34,559 nucleotides of DNA from DATAVB01 sp040414495 (GCA_040414495.1 JBEDUI010000124.1:1-34559), one strand, 5' to 3'; positions 6,680 to 13,967 are shown, counted from the first letter of the stretch. Notes: generated from the sequence alone by a model not told the origin. Translations and numbers: made by a program.

Positions 6680-7525
6680 ATGGCTATCGCGCTTCTTGGT
6701 ACGGGGATCATGGGATCGGGAATGGCGCGCAGCATGCGCCGGGCCGGGCTCGAGGTGCGGGCCTGGAACCGCAATGCGGAACGGGCGGCGCCGCTGGCCG
6801 AAGACGGCATCGAGGTCGTACCGCGCCCCGGCGATGCCGTCGCCCGCGCCGATGTCGTAGTGACGATGCTGAACGACGCCGAGTCCGTCGCCGCGGTGAT
6901 CGAACAGGTCGATGCGCCCGAGGACACGCTGTGGCTGCAGACCACGACGGTCGGCCTCGACGGGGCCGAGCGGCTGGCCGGCATCGCGGCGCGACGCGGC
7001 TGGATCTACGTCGATTCCCCCGTCCTGGGTACGAAAGGTCCGGCCGAGGCCGGCAAGCTGGTCGTCCTGGCCTCCGGTCCGGATGATGCCCGGCCGGCGG
7101 CGCAGCCGGTCTTCAACGCGATCGGTGCGCGCACATTGTGGCTCGGTCCGGCCGGTTCGGGCAGTCGGCTGAAGCTGGTGGTGAACGCGTGGATCGAGAC
7201 GCTGACGATCGGGACCGCGCAGTCGGTGACGTTGGCCCGCGGCCTCGGACTGGACCCGGCCAGCTTTCTGGACGCCATCGACGGGCAGCCGACCGACAGT
7301 CCGTACGCCCACTTGAAGGGCAACGCGATCATCGAGAGCAACTTCGCCCCGTCGTTCACCACGTCCGGCGCGGCCAAGGACGCCGACCTGATCGTGGCCG
7401 CGGCGCAGCGCGCCGGGATCGACCAACGCTTCGCCGCCACCGTCGCCGAACTGTTCAACGAGGCCGTCAAGCAAGGCCACGGCGGCGAGGACATGGCCTC
7501 GATCGCCCGTATCTTCCGGAAGTAG
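6680..7525 (+). CDS. NAD(P)-dependent beta-hydroxyacid dehydrogenase family oxidoreductase
   Basis: 3-Hydroxyisobutyrate dehydrogenase/6-phosphogluconate dehydrogenase-like enzyme, oxidising a beta-hydroxyacid or reducing an imine. The N-terminal Rossmann motif IALLGTGIMGSGMA is at residues 2-15. The substrate-binding SPVLGTKGPAEAGKL segment lies near residue 113. The catalytic-lysine helix GSRLKLVVNAW (K near 168) and the all-helical C-terminal domain follow. The 281-residue length is normal. The ATG at 6680 has GGAAGGAAG upstream. The physiological substrate cannot be assigned. The gene leads a likely two-gene unit with the DUF427 protein 10 bases downstream. Confidence 0.88.
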   Translation: MAIALLGTGIMGSGMARSMRRAGLEVRAWNRNAERAAPLAEDGIEVVPRPGDAVARADVVVTMLNDAESVAAVIEQVDAPEDTLWLQTTTVGLDGAERLAGIAARRGWIYVDSPVLGTKGPAEAGKLVVLASGPDDARPAAQPVFNAIGARTLWLGPAGSGSRLKLVVNAWIETLTIGTAQSVTLARGLGLDPASFLDAIDGQPTDSPYAHLKGNAIIESNFAPSFTTSGAAKDADLIVAAAQRAGIDQRFAATVAELFNEAVKQGHGGEDMASIARIFRK

Positions 7526-7535
7526 GTCACCGCGA

Positions 7536-8327
7536 ATGTCCCTGACAAGAGGAATCGGTCCGCTGGCCAAGCCGCGGGTGGGCACACTGAACGCCGACCT
7601 GTCCGGCGCGCCGGCGCATCTGCTTTATCTGCACGAATACGGTCCACACGTACGGGGTGAATTGGCCGGCGCGACGGTCGTGGACAGCTCCGGCGTGATG
7701 CTGCTGCACGAAACCGCGTTGCCGCCGCAGTGGTATTTCCCGTTGGCCGATATCAACCGCGACCTGCTGGTCGAAAGTGACCACACGACGCACTGCCCGT
7801 TCAAGGGCGACGCCCGTTATTGGCATCTGCGGGTCGGCGACCGGTTGGTCGAGAACGCGGTGTGGAACTACCCGTCGCCGCTGCCCGGCGCGCCGGACCT
7901 GACCGAACTGGCCGGGTTCTATTTCGACCGGCTCGATGCCTGGTACGAGGAGGACGAGCCGGTCGTCGGTCACCCGCGCGATCCGTTCCACCGCGTCGAC
8001 ACCCGGCGCTCGTCGCGTCGGGTCACCGTGACTGTGAACGGTCAGCCGTTGGCGCAGACCCAGGCGCCGATCGCGCTGTTCGAGACCGGGCTGCCGGTCC
8101 GCTGGTATGTACCGGAGGCCGACGTCGACCGGACCCGACTCGTCGAGTCGGACACGCACACGTACTGCCCGTACAAGGGAACGGCGTCGTACCTGTCGTA
8201 TCGCGGCTCGGACTCAGTCGACGATGTCGCCTGGTACTACCCGGATCCGTACGGCGAGGCGCAGCAGATCAAGGGGTACCTGTCGTTCTGGGGCGACGCT
8301 GTGGACGTGACGGTCGAGCCGGCCTGA
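7536..8327 (+). CDS. Protein with two DUF427 domains
   Basis: 263-residue protein made of two copies of DUF427 (PF04248), a small beta-rich domain of unknown function common in actinobacteria. Each copy carries the characteristic sequence: WYFPLADINRDLLVES with CPFKGDARYW (residues 67-96) and WYVPEADVDRTRLVES with CPYKGTASYL (around 190-220). In both, a conserved tyrosine-rich tail follows (WNYPSP, WYYPDP). Some relatives have been called nucleotidyltransferase-like, but I do not rely on that. The ATG follows the dehydrogenase stop by 10 bases, so co-transcription is likely. Its TGA abuts the stop of the opposing serpin gene inside a 16-bp palindrome. Confidence 0.88.
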   Translation: MSLTRGIGPLAKPRVGTLNADLSGAPAHLLYLHEYGPHVRGELAGATVVDSSGVMLLHETALPPQWYFPLADINRDLLVESDHTTHCPFKGDARYWHLRVGDRLVENAVWNYPSPLPGAPDLTELAGFYFDRLDAWYEEDEPVVGHPRDPFHRVDTRRSSRRVTVTVNGQPLAQTQAPIALFETGLPVRWYVPEADVDRTRLVESDTHTYCPYKGTASYLSYRGSDSVDDVAWYYPDPYGEAQQIKGYLSFWGDAVDVTVEPA

Positions 8328-8335
8328 TCAGGCCG
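8320..8335. other. 16-bp perfect palindrome carrying both opposing stop codons
   Basis: CGGCCTGATCAGGCCG is self-complementary. Its central TGATCA supplies the TGA of the plus-strand DUF427 gene (8325-8327) and the TGA of the minus-strand serpin gene (8330-8328). It may act as a minimal bidirectional terminator. Confidence 0.5.
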
Positions 8336-9479
8336 ATCCCGGCTCGGTGACCCAGCCGGCGACCAGCACCAACCCGGTCGGCCGGTGCACCGCGACGAAC
8401 CCGAACGGCCGGTCGAAACGCACCGAGACCAGCCGCGCGCCGGCCACTCGCATCGCCGCGGCGGTACGCATACCGATCGCGGTCACCACGGCCGCCTCGA
8501 AGCCGGTTGCGCTGAAGATCGCCATCGCGTCCTGGCGGGCCTGGCCGATCGCCAGCGGCTCCGGGCTGATGCCGGGGAACTGGCCGTGGCTGGCGTCCTG
8601 CGCCGCGCTCAGTCCGAACAGTTCCGCGTTGGCCAACAGATCGTGCGAGGCGTGCACGCTGAACCGGCAGGTCGTGATCGCCACCTGGTCGCGCTGGAGC
8701 TGACCCGAGTGCCGGACTTCGACACCAGGCGCTTCGAATCCGCTCTGCCAGGTGGTTGCGGTCGATGCGGCCGGGGTGCCGACGGCGTCGATTCCGGCCG
8801 CGAGCACCGATCCGGCCGACCGGTCCGGTTTACCCAGCAGCAGGTGTACGTCGATGTCGTTGTCGCCGGCGATGATCGCGCGGGTCACCGGTTCCGGGCC
8901 GGCCAGGACGCCGACCTGATTCAGGTCGGTGCTGCTGGTCCGGGTCAACCCGGCAATGGTGCGGCCGGCCCACGGCCCGTGCTCGACGCGGGTCCGGGCA
9001 TCGCGGAACGGCTGGATCCAGGTGGTTTTCACCGCCAGCGCGCTGGCCAGGACGAGGAGCGTCTGAGGGGTCAGCTGGACCGGCATCCGGGGGATCAGCC
9101 CGTCGGTGTGCTTGACCGCCCACGCGTCCAGCGCCGCCTTGTCGGCGGTCAGGTCGCCGCTGAGCAGTTCGTGGGTCGCGGCCGGCAGCGTGGCCAGCCA
9201 GGCGTCGGTGACCGGCAGGTCATGGCGGGTCCAGAGGCCAAGGGCGGCGTGGATTCCGGCCGCCGAATCGAGGTCTGCCAGCAGTTTCCCGGCTGCCGGG
9301 GCACCGTCATCCAGCCCGACGACGGCGCGTAACTCCTCCTGGACCGGGCCGCGGGCCGCGTCGACGAGCAGGGCCAACAGCGGCCATACCCCGAGGCCGG
9401 ACAGCACGGTCGATTCAGCCTGCTGGGTCGCGGCCCAACGGGCGGTCAGGGCATTGCTCGCGGCGACGGGACTCGGCAT
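8328..9479 (-). CDS. Bacterial serpin family protein
   Basis: 383-residue serpin (PF00079). Serpins are suicide inhibitors of serine or cysteine proteases. Recognisable parts are the shutter/strand region ALAVKTTWIQPF (148-158, matching the family's N-A-x-x-F-K-G-x-W pattern), the hinge GFEAAVVTAIGM (326-337), and the C-terminal signature VRFDRPFGFVAVHRPTGL then VLVAGWV (353-377). The reactive-centre loop would fall at about 327-347, but I cannot set the P1 residue with certainty. The hinge has bulky VV where inhibitory serpins keep small residues, so inhibitory activity is uncertain. No signal peptide is visible, so it looks cytoplasmic. The ATG start is backed by GGAGGAGGAG just upstream. 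Confidence 0.85.
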   Translation of the reverse strand: MPSPVAASNALTARWAATQQAESTVLSGLGVWPLLALLVDAARGPVQEELRAVVGLDDGAPAAGKLLADLDSAAGIHAALGLWTRHDLPVTDAWLATLPAATHELLSGDLTADKAALDAWAVKHTDGLIPRMPVQLTPQTLLVLASALAVKTTWIQPFRDARTRVEHGPWAGRTIAGLTRTSSTDLNQVGVLAGPEPVTRAIIAGDNDIDVHLLLGKPDRSAGSVLAAGIDAVGTPAASTATTWQSGFEAPGVEVRHSGQLQRDQVAITTCRFSVHASHDLLANAELFGLSAAQDASHGQFPGISPEPLAIGQARQDAMAIFSATGFEAAVVTAIGMRTAAAMRVAGARLVSVRFDRPFGFVAVHRPTGLVLVAGWVTEPGSA

Positions 9480-9551
9480 CGCTCCTCCTCCAGAGGCTCC
9501 AGACGGCTCCGCCTCCGACCGTAGCGCGGCGTGTCCGATGTCACCGCTGGT

Positions 9552-9594
9552 GCTAGCTCACCCGCTTGCAATAGCTAGCGCCGGTTCGTACGGT
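9552..9594 (+). promoter_or_regulatory. Promoter and candidate operator of the XRE-hbhA-like unit
   Basis: TTGCAA (9566-9571), a 17-bp spacer and TACGGT (9589-9594) form a good promoter. GCTAGC occurs twice, at 9552-9557 and 9574-9579, exactly 22 bp (two helical turns) apart and flanking the -35 box. That arrangement suits binding by a helix-turn-helix protein, possibly the XRE regulator itself. The autoregulation is inferred. Confidence 0.5.
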
Positions 9595-9622
9595 GGGTGG
9601 TGTTGATACGGGGAGGTGGCGG

Positions 9623-10006
9623 GTGCCGGGACTTCCAGGCGCTGCGGTCGGCGATTACATCCGGTCGCAGCGGAATGCGGCCCAGGTCTCGTTGCGGCAG
9701 TTGGCGAAACGCGCCGGGGTCAGCAATCCGTATCTGAGTCAGATCGAACGAGGTTTACGGAAGCCGAGCGCCGAGATTCTGCAGCAAATTGCGAAAGCGC
9801 TACGCATTTCCGCCGAGACGCTGTACGTACAGGCGGGAATTCTCGAGGATCATCCGGTAAATTCTGATGTCGCTACGGCGATTCGCCATGACAACAGGCT
9901 TTCCGAGCGGCACAAACAGGTGTTGCTGGAGATTTACGAATCATTCTGTCAGGAGAGTTCGCCGCCCGCGAAGGCGCGGGAGACAAAAGGAGTTGTTAAT
10001 GACTAA
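9623..10006 (+). CDS. XRE family helix-turn-helix transcriptional regulator
   Basis: 127-residue DNA-binding protein with a complete XRE domain: IRSQRNAAQVSLRQLAKRAG (helices 1-2), VSNPYLSQIERGLRKPS (recognition helix and following turn), then LQQIAKALRISAETLYVQAG. The C-terminal 50 residues are helical and charged. The GTG at 9623 has GGAGG 6 nt upstream; an in-frame GTG at 9593 lies on top of the -10 element and is rejected. Its last codons overlap the start of the HbhA-like gene by 8 bases. Mycobacteria have the same pair (Rv0474-hbhA), so it is probably the local regulator of the HbhA-like protein. Confidence 0.9.
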   Translation: MPGLPGAAVGDYIRSQRNAAQVSLRQLAKRAGVSNPYLSQIERGLRKPSAEILQQIAKALRISAETLYVQAGILEDHPVNSDVATAIRHDNRLSERHKQVLLEIYESFCQESSPPAKARETKGVVND

Positions 10007-10445
10007 CATTACCGAAATCCGGGACAGCATTGTGACCCGCGGACGGTCGGTGGCCGGCGAGGTGTCCAAGCCGCTGTATGCCTGGATCGGTGCCGGGGAT
10101 GCGGCGCTGACGCAGGTCATCGCGTTGCCGGCGCGGGCGCAGGCCCGGTTCAAGGATCTGCCGGATTCGCCGGCCGCGGTTCGCCGGGCGTTGGAGACGT
10201 ACGGCACGCTGGCCCGGACCGGGTACGACGAATTGGCCCGGCGCGGTGAGCGGGTGGTCGGTTCGGTCCGGCGTAACCCGGAATCGGCTGTGGTAGTGGA
10301 CGATCCGATCGTTGCCGGGCCGATTGTTGATGGGCCGATCGTCGAGGAGTCCAATGGGACCGATGCCCCGGCTAAACCGGCGCGTAAGCCCCGTCGTACC
10401 AATGGAAACCGTCGGCCGAAGAACGGATCTGAGTCGGCCGAATAG
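9999..10445 (+). CDS. HbhA-like protein with short basic Pro/Lys tail
   Basis: 148-residue protein resembling heparin-binding hemagglutinin (HbhA) of mycobacteria. The N-terminal part has the HbhA-like pattern of a short hydrophobic helix (LYAWIGAGDAALTQVI, residues 23-38) and then a charged helical region ending in TGYDELARRGERVV. The C-terminus is a basic tail (KPARKPRRTNGNRRPKNG) that stands in for HbhA's longer KKAAPAKK repeats. Between them is a threefold PIVxG/PIVxE repeat encoded by 15-bp DNA repeats. AAGGAG lies 6 nt before the ATG, inside the XRE gene. HbhA is known as a surface adhesin; in a non-pathogen an envelope or membrane-associated role is equally possible. The assignment rests on pattern and gene order. 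Confidence 0.7.
   Translation: MTNITEIRDSIVTRGRSVAGEVSKPLYAWIGAGDAALTQVIALPARAQARFKDLPDSPAAVRRALETYGTLARTGYDELARRGERVVGSVRRNPESAVVVDDPIVAGPIVDGPIVEESNGTDAPAKPARKPRRTNGNRRPKNGSESAE
10305..10349 (+). repeat. Three 15-bp repeats inside the HbhA-like gene
   Basis: CCGATCGTTGCCGGG, CCGATTGTTGATGGG and CCGATCGTCGAGGAG are consecutive and in frame, encoding PIVAG-PIVDG-PIVEE. This is an acidic/hydrophobic linker that could vary in copy number between strains. Confidence 0.7.
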
Positions 10446-10480
10446 GTCTTGCTCGGGCGTTCTATCTATCGCGGCGAAGC

Positions 10481-10948
10481 TTATTGGTACGGCGCGGGGA
10501 GTTGCCGATCGAATCGGTCTCGCAGCCGCCGCATATCCTCGCGGTCCTTTGTGGACGGTTCATAGCCCAGGTGGCAATGAATCTGCGTTTCCACATCGAC
10601 GCAGGCAACGGGTTGTCCGTCGATTGTGCCGGTTGCCGGCGGAGGATAGTGGAATTCGGTGCCGTCCGCGAGCGCCTGGTTTCCGCCGCCGTCGGGTGTT
10701 GGAGTGACCGGATGCAGGTCGATTTCGCGTCCGGTCTCGTCGGCCAGCGCGAGCGCGGTGGGCAGCCAATCGCGCAGCACCGTCGTATAGCCGGCCTCGG
10801 TCAGGGCCGATCGTACGGTCGGGAGTTCGGGGCGTAATGCGACCAGGTCGAGGTCCGAATGCGGGCGGCTTATCGCGCCCAGCAACGCATCGACGCCCCA
10901 GCCCCCGTCGACCCAGACCGTGGTGCCCGCCTGCTTCAGCCGGCTCAA
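10481..10948 (-). CDS. Aminoglycoside nucleotidyltransferase-like protein
   Basis: Small nucleotidyltransferase (about 155 residues) of the aminoglycoside-2''-adenylyltransferase/lincosamide nucleotidyltransferase type (PF10706). The active-site pattern WVDGGWGVDALLG followed by RPHSDLDLV is intact, including the DxD pair, and a third acidic position occurs in REIDLHPV. Substrate and any resistance are not provable from sequence. The start is uncertain: the TTG at 10948 has no ribosome binding site. In-frame codons upstream (reading ASEVLAV) look like the normal first helix of this family, but the only triplet before them at the usual start position is ATA, preceded by a TAA. It may be translated by coupling from the upstream SDR gene, or its start may have decayed. 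Confidence 0.75.
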   Translation of the reverse strand: MSRLKQAGTTVWVDGGWGVDALLGAISRPHSDLDLVALRPELPTVRSALTEAGYTTVLRDWLPTALALADETGREIDLHPVTPTPDGGGNQALADGTEFHYPPPATGTIDGQPVACVDVETQIHCHLGYEPSTKDREDMRRLRDRFDRQLPAPYQ

Positions 10949-10982
10949 TACGGCGAGGACTTCACTGGCCCGTATTTAATGG

Positions 10983-11726
10983 TTAGCGACCGCCGGCGAC
11001 GCGGATAGTCGCGCCGGTCGTATAGGACGACTCGGACGAGAGCAGCCACGAGACGGCGGCGGCGATTTCGGCCGGCTCGCCGGCCCGTCCGAGTGGAATG
11101 TTGGGAGCCAGGCGCGCGGCTCGGTCCGGATCGCCGCCGGCCGCGTGAATACCGGTCAGAATGACACCGGGTGCGACCCCGTTGACCCGGATACCGGCCG
11201 CACCGACCTCTTTGGACAGTCCGATGGTCATCGCGTCGACCGCCGCCTTGCTCGCCGCGTAATGCACGTATTCGCCCGGACTACCGAGTGTGGCCGCGGC
11301 CGAGGACACGTTGACGATGGTGCCACCTTGCGACATCAACGAAATCGCGCGCCGGCAGCACAGTAGGTATCCGACGACGTTGATCTCGACCACGCGGCGC
11401 AGCGTGTCCGGCGACGTGTCGACCAATGTGGCCAGCCCGCCGGTGACGCCAGCATTGTTGACCAAGCCGGTCAGCGGCCCCAGCTTGAGCGCGGTCTCGA
11501 AGAGCCGGTCCACGTCCTCGTCCACGGTCGTGTCGGCCGAGGTCGCAACCACGTCGGCACCCTGCGCCGTGAGCCGGGCGACGAGTTCGTCGGCCGCGTC
11601 GGCGTCGGTGCGGTAGCAGAAACAGACCGCGTGACCGTCGGCCGCGAGCCGTTCGGTGATGGCGGCGCCGATGCCGCGGCTGCCCCCGGTGACAACAGTG
11701 ACGGGACGGGTCGGACGCTCAGACAT
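10983..11726 (-). CDS. SDR family oxidoreductase
   Basis: 247-residue classical short-chain dehydrogenase/reductase using NAD(P)H. The cofactor motif TGGSRGIG (14-21), the NNAG motif (about 91-94), the catalytic serine in IVNVSSAAA, and the active-site YxxxK as YAASK are all present. The C-terminus ends TTGATIRVAGGR, as in FabG-like members. The substrate is unknown. A TAAGTT -10 element lies 6 nt before the ATG, so the transcript is probably leaderless. The nucleotidyltransferase gene follows 34 bases downstream on the same strand and is probably co-transcribed. Confidence 0.9.
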   Translation of the reverse strand: MSERPTRPVTVVTGGSRGIGAAITERLAADGHAVCFCYRTDADAADELVARLTAQGADVVATSADTTVDEDVDRLFETALKLGPLTGLVNNAGVTGGLATLVDTSPDTLRRVVEINVVGYLLCCRRAISLMSQGGTIVNVSSAAATLGSPGEYVHYAASKAAVDAMTIGLSKEVGAAGIRVNGVAPGVILTGIHAAGGDPDRAARLAPNIPLGRAGEPAEIAAAVSWLLSSESSYTTGATIRVAGGR

Positions 11727-11732
11727 GCTTCG

Positions 11733-11738
11733 AACTTA
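11733..11738 (-). promoter_or_regulatory. -10 element of SDR gene (leaderless type)
   Basis: Minus-strand TAAGTT, 6 nt before the ATG at 11726. Confidence 0.5.
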
Positions 11739-11783
11739 TCCAGCCGGCCTGTGCGTCGCCGCGCAGGCCCTGTTTGCGACCCT

Positions 11784-11849
11784 CGCCCGGAACCGGCACT
11801 CGCCCAAAACCGGCCCCGCCCGGAACTGGCTCTCGCCCAAAACCGGCCC
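11784..11849. repeat. 33-bp tandem duplication
   Basis: Two adjacent 33-bp units (11784-11816 and 11817-11849) begin CGCCCGGAAC and end CCCAAAACCGGCCC, differing at about two positions. They lie in the non-coding DNA between the divergent SDR and alkD-like genes. Confidence 0.7.
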
Positions 11850-11854
11850 TCGAT

Positions 11855-11926
11855 GTTGATCATGAAGTTACCTGCTCGACACGCCGACGACACGCCGAGA
11901 ATTATGTCGGGAACTCCATGATCAAC
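11855..11926. repeat. Inverted repeat with GTTGATCATG arms, MITE-like
   Basis: GTTGATCATGAAGTT (11855-11869) and AACTCCATGATCAAC (11912-11926) are inverted copies with one mismatch, separated by 42 bases. Similar GTTGATCATG-type palindromes are, to my recollection, dispersed in some actinomycete genomes. Two such arms flanking a short insert suggest a small mobile or dispersed repeat. Confidence 0.5.
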
Positions 11927-12023
11927 TCTGGGAGAGAGCGCCGGGCCGGACCGTCAGGCGGGTACGAGGCGTCGGGAGGATGGGAGTGGTCGTGAGTGGG
12001 TGCGAGGTTGCTGGGGAACGGCC

Positions 12024-12752
12024 GTGACCGCGCGGGACGTCGCCGATGACATCGAACGCCAACTGCGCGACCAGTCCGATCCGGCGCGGGCCGAGCACGA
12101 GCGGGCGTACCTGAAGAGCGACCGGGAGCACTTCGGCGTATCGGTGCCAGCGACCCGCCGCCTCGTCCGTGCGGCCGTACCGACCACAACTCACCGGACC
12201 TTGCTGGCCCTCGCGACCGAATTGTGGCGGCGGCCGGTCCACGAATGCCGGCTGGCCGCGGTCGAGCTGCTGACGTACCACCACGGTCTCTTAATCGCGG
12301 ACGACCTGGACGTCATCGAACGATTGCTGCGGCAGGCAGGCACCTGGGCACTCGTCGACCCGCTGGCCGAGGCGGTGGCCGGCGACATCGTGCACCGCAT
12401 CCCGGACGCGGCCACCATTCTGGACCGGTGGGCCGGCGACCCCGATTTCTGGATCCGCCGGTCGGCCCTGCTCGCGCTACTCGGACCGATCCGCAAGGGC
12501 AGTGGCGACCTTGACCGGTTCAGCCGCTACGCCGACGGCATGCTCGGCGAACGAGAATTCTTCATTCGTAAGGCCATCGGCTGGGTATTGCGCGAGATCG
12601 GTAAGAAACGGCCGGACTGGGTCGCCGCCTGGCTGGCGGCACGGCCACGCCAGGTGCCGGTACTCGCGGTACGGGAGGCGGTCAAGAGCCTCCCCGAAGC
12701 GGACCGACAGGCGTTCATCGACGCGGCTCGATCAGGCCGGCGGCGATCGTGA
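12024..12752 (+). CDS. DNA alkylation repair protein (AlkD-like)
   Basis: HEAT-like repeat DNA glycosylase family (PF08713, AlkC/AlkD), which removes N3- and N7-alkylated bases without base flipping. The helical repeats are evident throughout. The conserved WALVDPLAEAVAGDIV (around residues 107-122), DFWIRRSALLAL and FFIRKAIGWVLREIGKKRP segments carry the Trp, Asp and Arg residues typical of AlkD. Length is about 242 residues. The start is not certain: the GTG at 12024 begins VTARDVADDIE, while an in-frame GTG at 12000 would add eight residues without a clear ribosome binding site. Its last codons are the first unit of the CGATCG repeat array. A sliding-clamp paralogue is convergent with it. 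Confidence 0.85.
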   Translation: MTARDVADDIERQLRDQSDPARAEHERAYLKSDREHFGVSVPATRRLVRAAVPTTTHRTLLALATELWRRPVHECRLAAVELLTYHHGLLIADDLDVIERLLRQAGTWALVDPLAEAVAGDIVHRIPDAATILDRWAGDPDFWIRRSALLALLGPIRKGSGDLDRFSRYADGMLGEREFFIRKAIGWVLREIGKKRPDWVAAWLAARPRQVPVLAVREAVKSLPEADRQAFIDAARSGRRRS

Positions 12753-12860
12753 CGGCGGCGATCGGGCGGGCGGCGATCGGGCGGGCGGCGATCGTGACGG
12801 CGGCGATCGGGCGGGCGGCGATCGTGACGGCGGCGATCGGGCGGCGGCGATCGTGACGCT
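12738..12860. repeat. Tandem array of eight 14-15-bp CGATCG units
   Basis: CGATCG occurs at 12744, 12759, 12774, 12789, 12804, 12819, 12834 and 12848, mostly every 15 bp. Units are of two kinds, GGCGATCGTGACGGC and GGCGATCGGGCGGGC, in a mixed order. The array begins inside the last codons of the alkD-like gene and ends 3 bases before the clamp gene's stop, filling the convergent gap. Confidence 0.85.
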
Positions 12861-12863
12861 CGA

Positions 12864-13967
12864 TTACGGCGGCAGCTGTCGTGACATCAGTACGTGCCGG
12901 TACGAGTCGACCCCGTCGGCGCTGACCAGCACCTTCCCGACCCCCGGATTCAGCCCGAGGACCGCGACCTCGCCGTCCAGCGCCTGCAACGCCGCCGCCA
13001 AATAAGCCGCAGTGAACGCCACTCGCACTGGCGAGCCCTCGGCCCGGGCCACCAGCCGTTGCCGGCCGCGGCTCGGCCCCGAACCGCTGGACACCATGAC
13101 CTGATCGGCTCGTACATCCAACACGGCCGCGCCATGCGCGCGTTGTTCGTCGGCGAGCGTGACCCGACGGGTGGCCGCCAGCAGCGCGTCGCGCTCGACC
13201 CGCAGCGTGCAGGCGAACTCGGTCGGCACCAGCCGTTCGATCGTCGGGTAGCTCGCGTCCAACAGCCGCATGACCGACTGCCGGGAACCGTCGCCAACCG
13301 CGAACTGAACCGACGTACAGCCCAAGGTCCAGTCCACTCCGGCATCGAGCGCGCTCGCCGCGGCCGACAGCAAATGCGCGGGGGCCAGCAGCGTCGTACC
13401 AACCGCTGTCGGGGCACTGACATACGGCACCGAACGCAGCGCCAGCCGGTACCGGTCGGTCGCCGCCAGCCGCAACTCGTCGGCGGCGAACTCACACCGG
13501 ATCGCGGTCAACATCGGCGGTACGGAATCGCGACCGGTCACCGGTGCGACCTGGGCGACGGCGCGTTGCAATTCGCGACCGGCGACCGTGCATAGCTGGG
13601 GCGGTAGCGCCGGCAGGCCGGGGAAGTCCTCGATCCGCACCGTGGGAAAGCAGAACTCGACCTCGTCGGTGGCCAGGCCGATCGTGTCGTCGGCCGCGGT
13701 GATGCTGGCGAGCCCGGCCGGGAGCGTGCCGAGCACGTCCGCAAGCGGGCGACCCGGCAGCAGCGCCCGTCCCGCCGCAGACACGGTCGCCGGAACCGTG
13801 ACGGTGGAGCTCGAATCGACGTCGTAGCCGGTAACGGTCAGCCCGGTCGCCGGCGAAGCGGTCACCAGCAGCCCGGCCAGCGCGGGCAACGCCGGCGCGC
13901 GCGGCAACGTGCGGACCACGAACCGGGTCGCCTCGGCCAACTGGCCGGTCTCTACCTCGATCTTCAC
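12864..13967 (-). CDS. DNA polymerase III beta (sliding clamp) paralogue
   Basis: 367-residue beta-clamp protein. Family marks are an N-terminal KIEVETGQLAEATRFVVRTLP, LAGLLVTAS, the GYDVDSSSTV segment, ELRLAATDRYRLALR in the second domain (equivalent to the highly conserved ATDRYRLA stretch), and a third domain ending YRHVLMSRQLPP. The normal C-terminus reads M-P-x-R-L and forms the partner-binding pocket; here the proline is serine and R-L is altered, so partner choice may differ. The neighbours are not dnaA, recF or gyrB, so this is probably not the replicative dnaN. The GTG start at 13967 has GGGAG 7 nt upstream; a longer frame to 14081 would run into the divergent gene. Confidence 0.85.
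   Translation of the reverse strand: MKIEVETGQLAEATRFVVRTLPRAPALPALAGLLVTASPATGLTVTGYDVDSSSTVTVPATVSAAGRALLPGRPLADVLGTLPAGLASITAADDTIGLATDEVEFCFPTVRIEDFPGLPALPPQLCTVAGRELQRAVAQVAPVTGRDSVPPMLTAIRCEFAADELRLAATDRYRLALRSVPYVSAPTAVGTTLLAPAHLLSAAASALDAGVDWTLGCTSVQFAVGDGSRQSVMRLLDASYPTIERLVPTEFACTLRVERDALLAATRRVTLADEQRAHGAAVLDVRADQVMVSSGSGPSRGRQRLVARAEGSPVRVAFTAAYLAAALQALDGEVAVLGLNPGVGKVLVSADGVDSYRHVLMSRQLPP

Noticed and set aside
6583..6984. N-terminal extension of the CxxC-repeat protein
   Set aside because: It would run antisense through the start of the dehydrogenase gene, has Ser/Arg-rich shadow composition, and a TTG with AGGAG fits the start at 6582.
12738..12860. CRISPR array
   Set aside because: Units are 14-15 bp and directly tandem with no unique spacers; it is a minisatellite.
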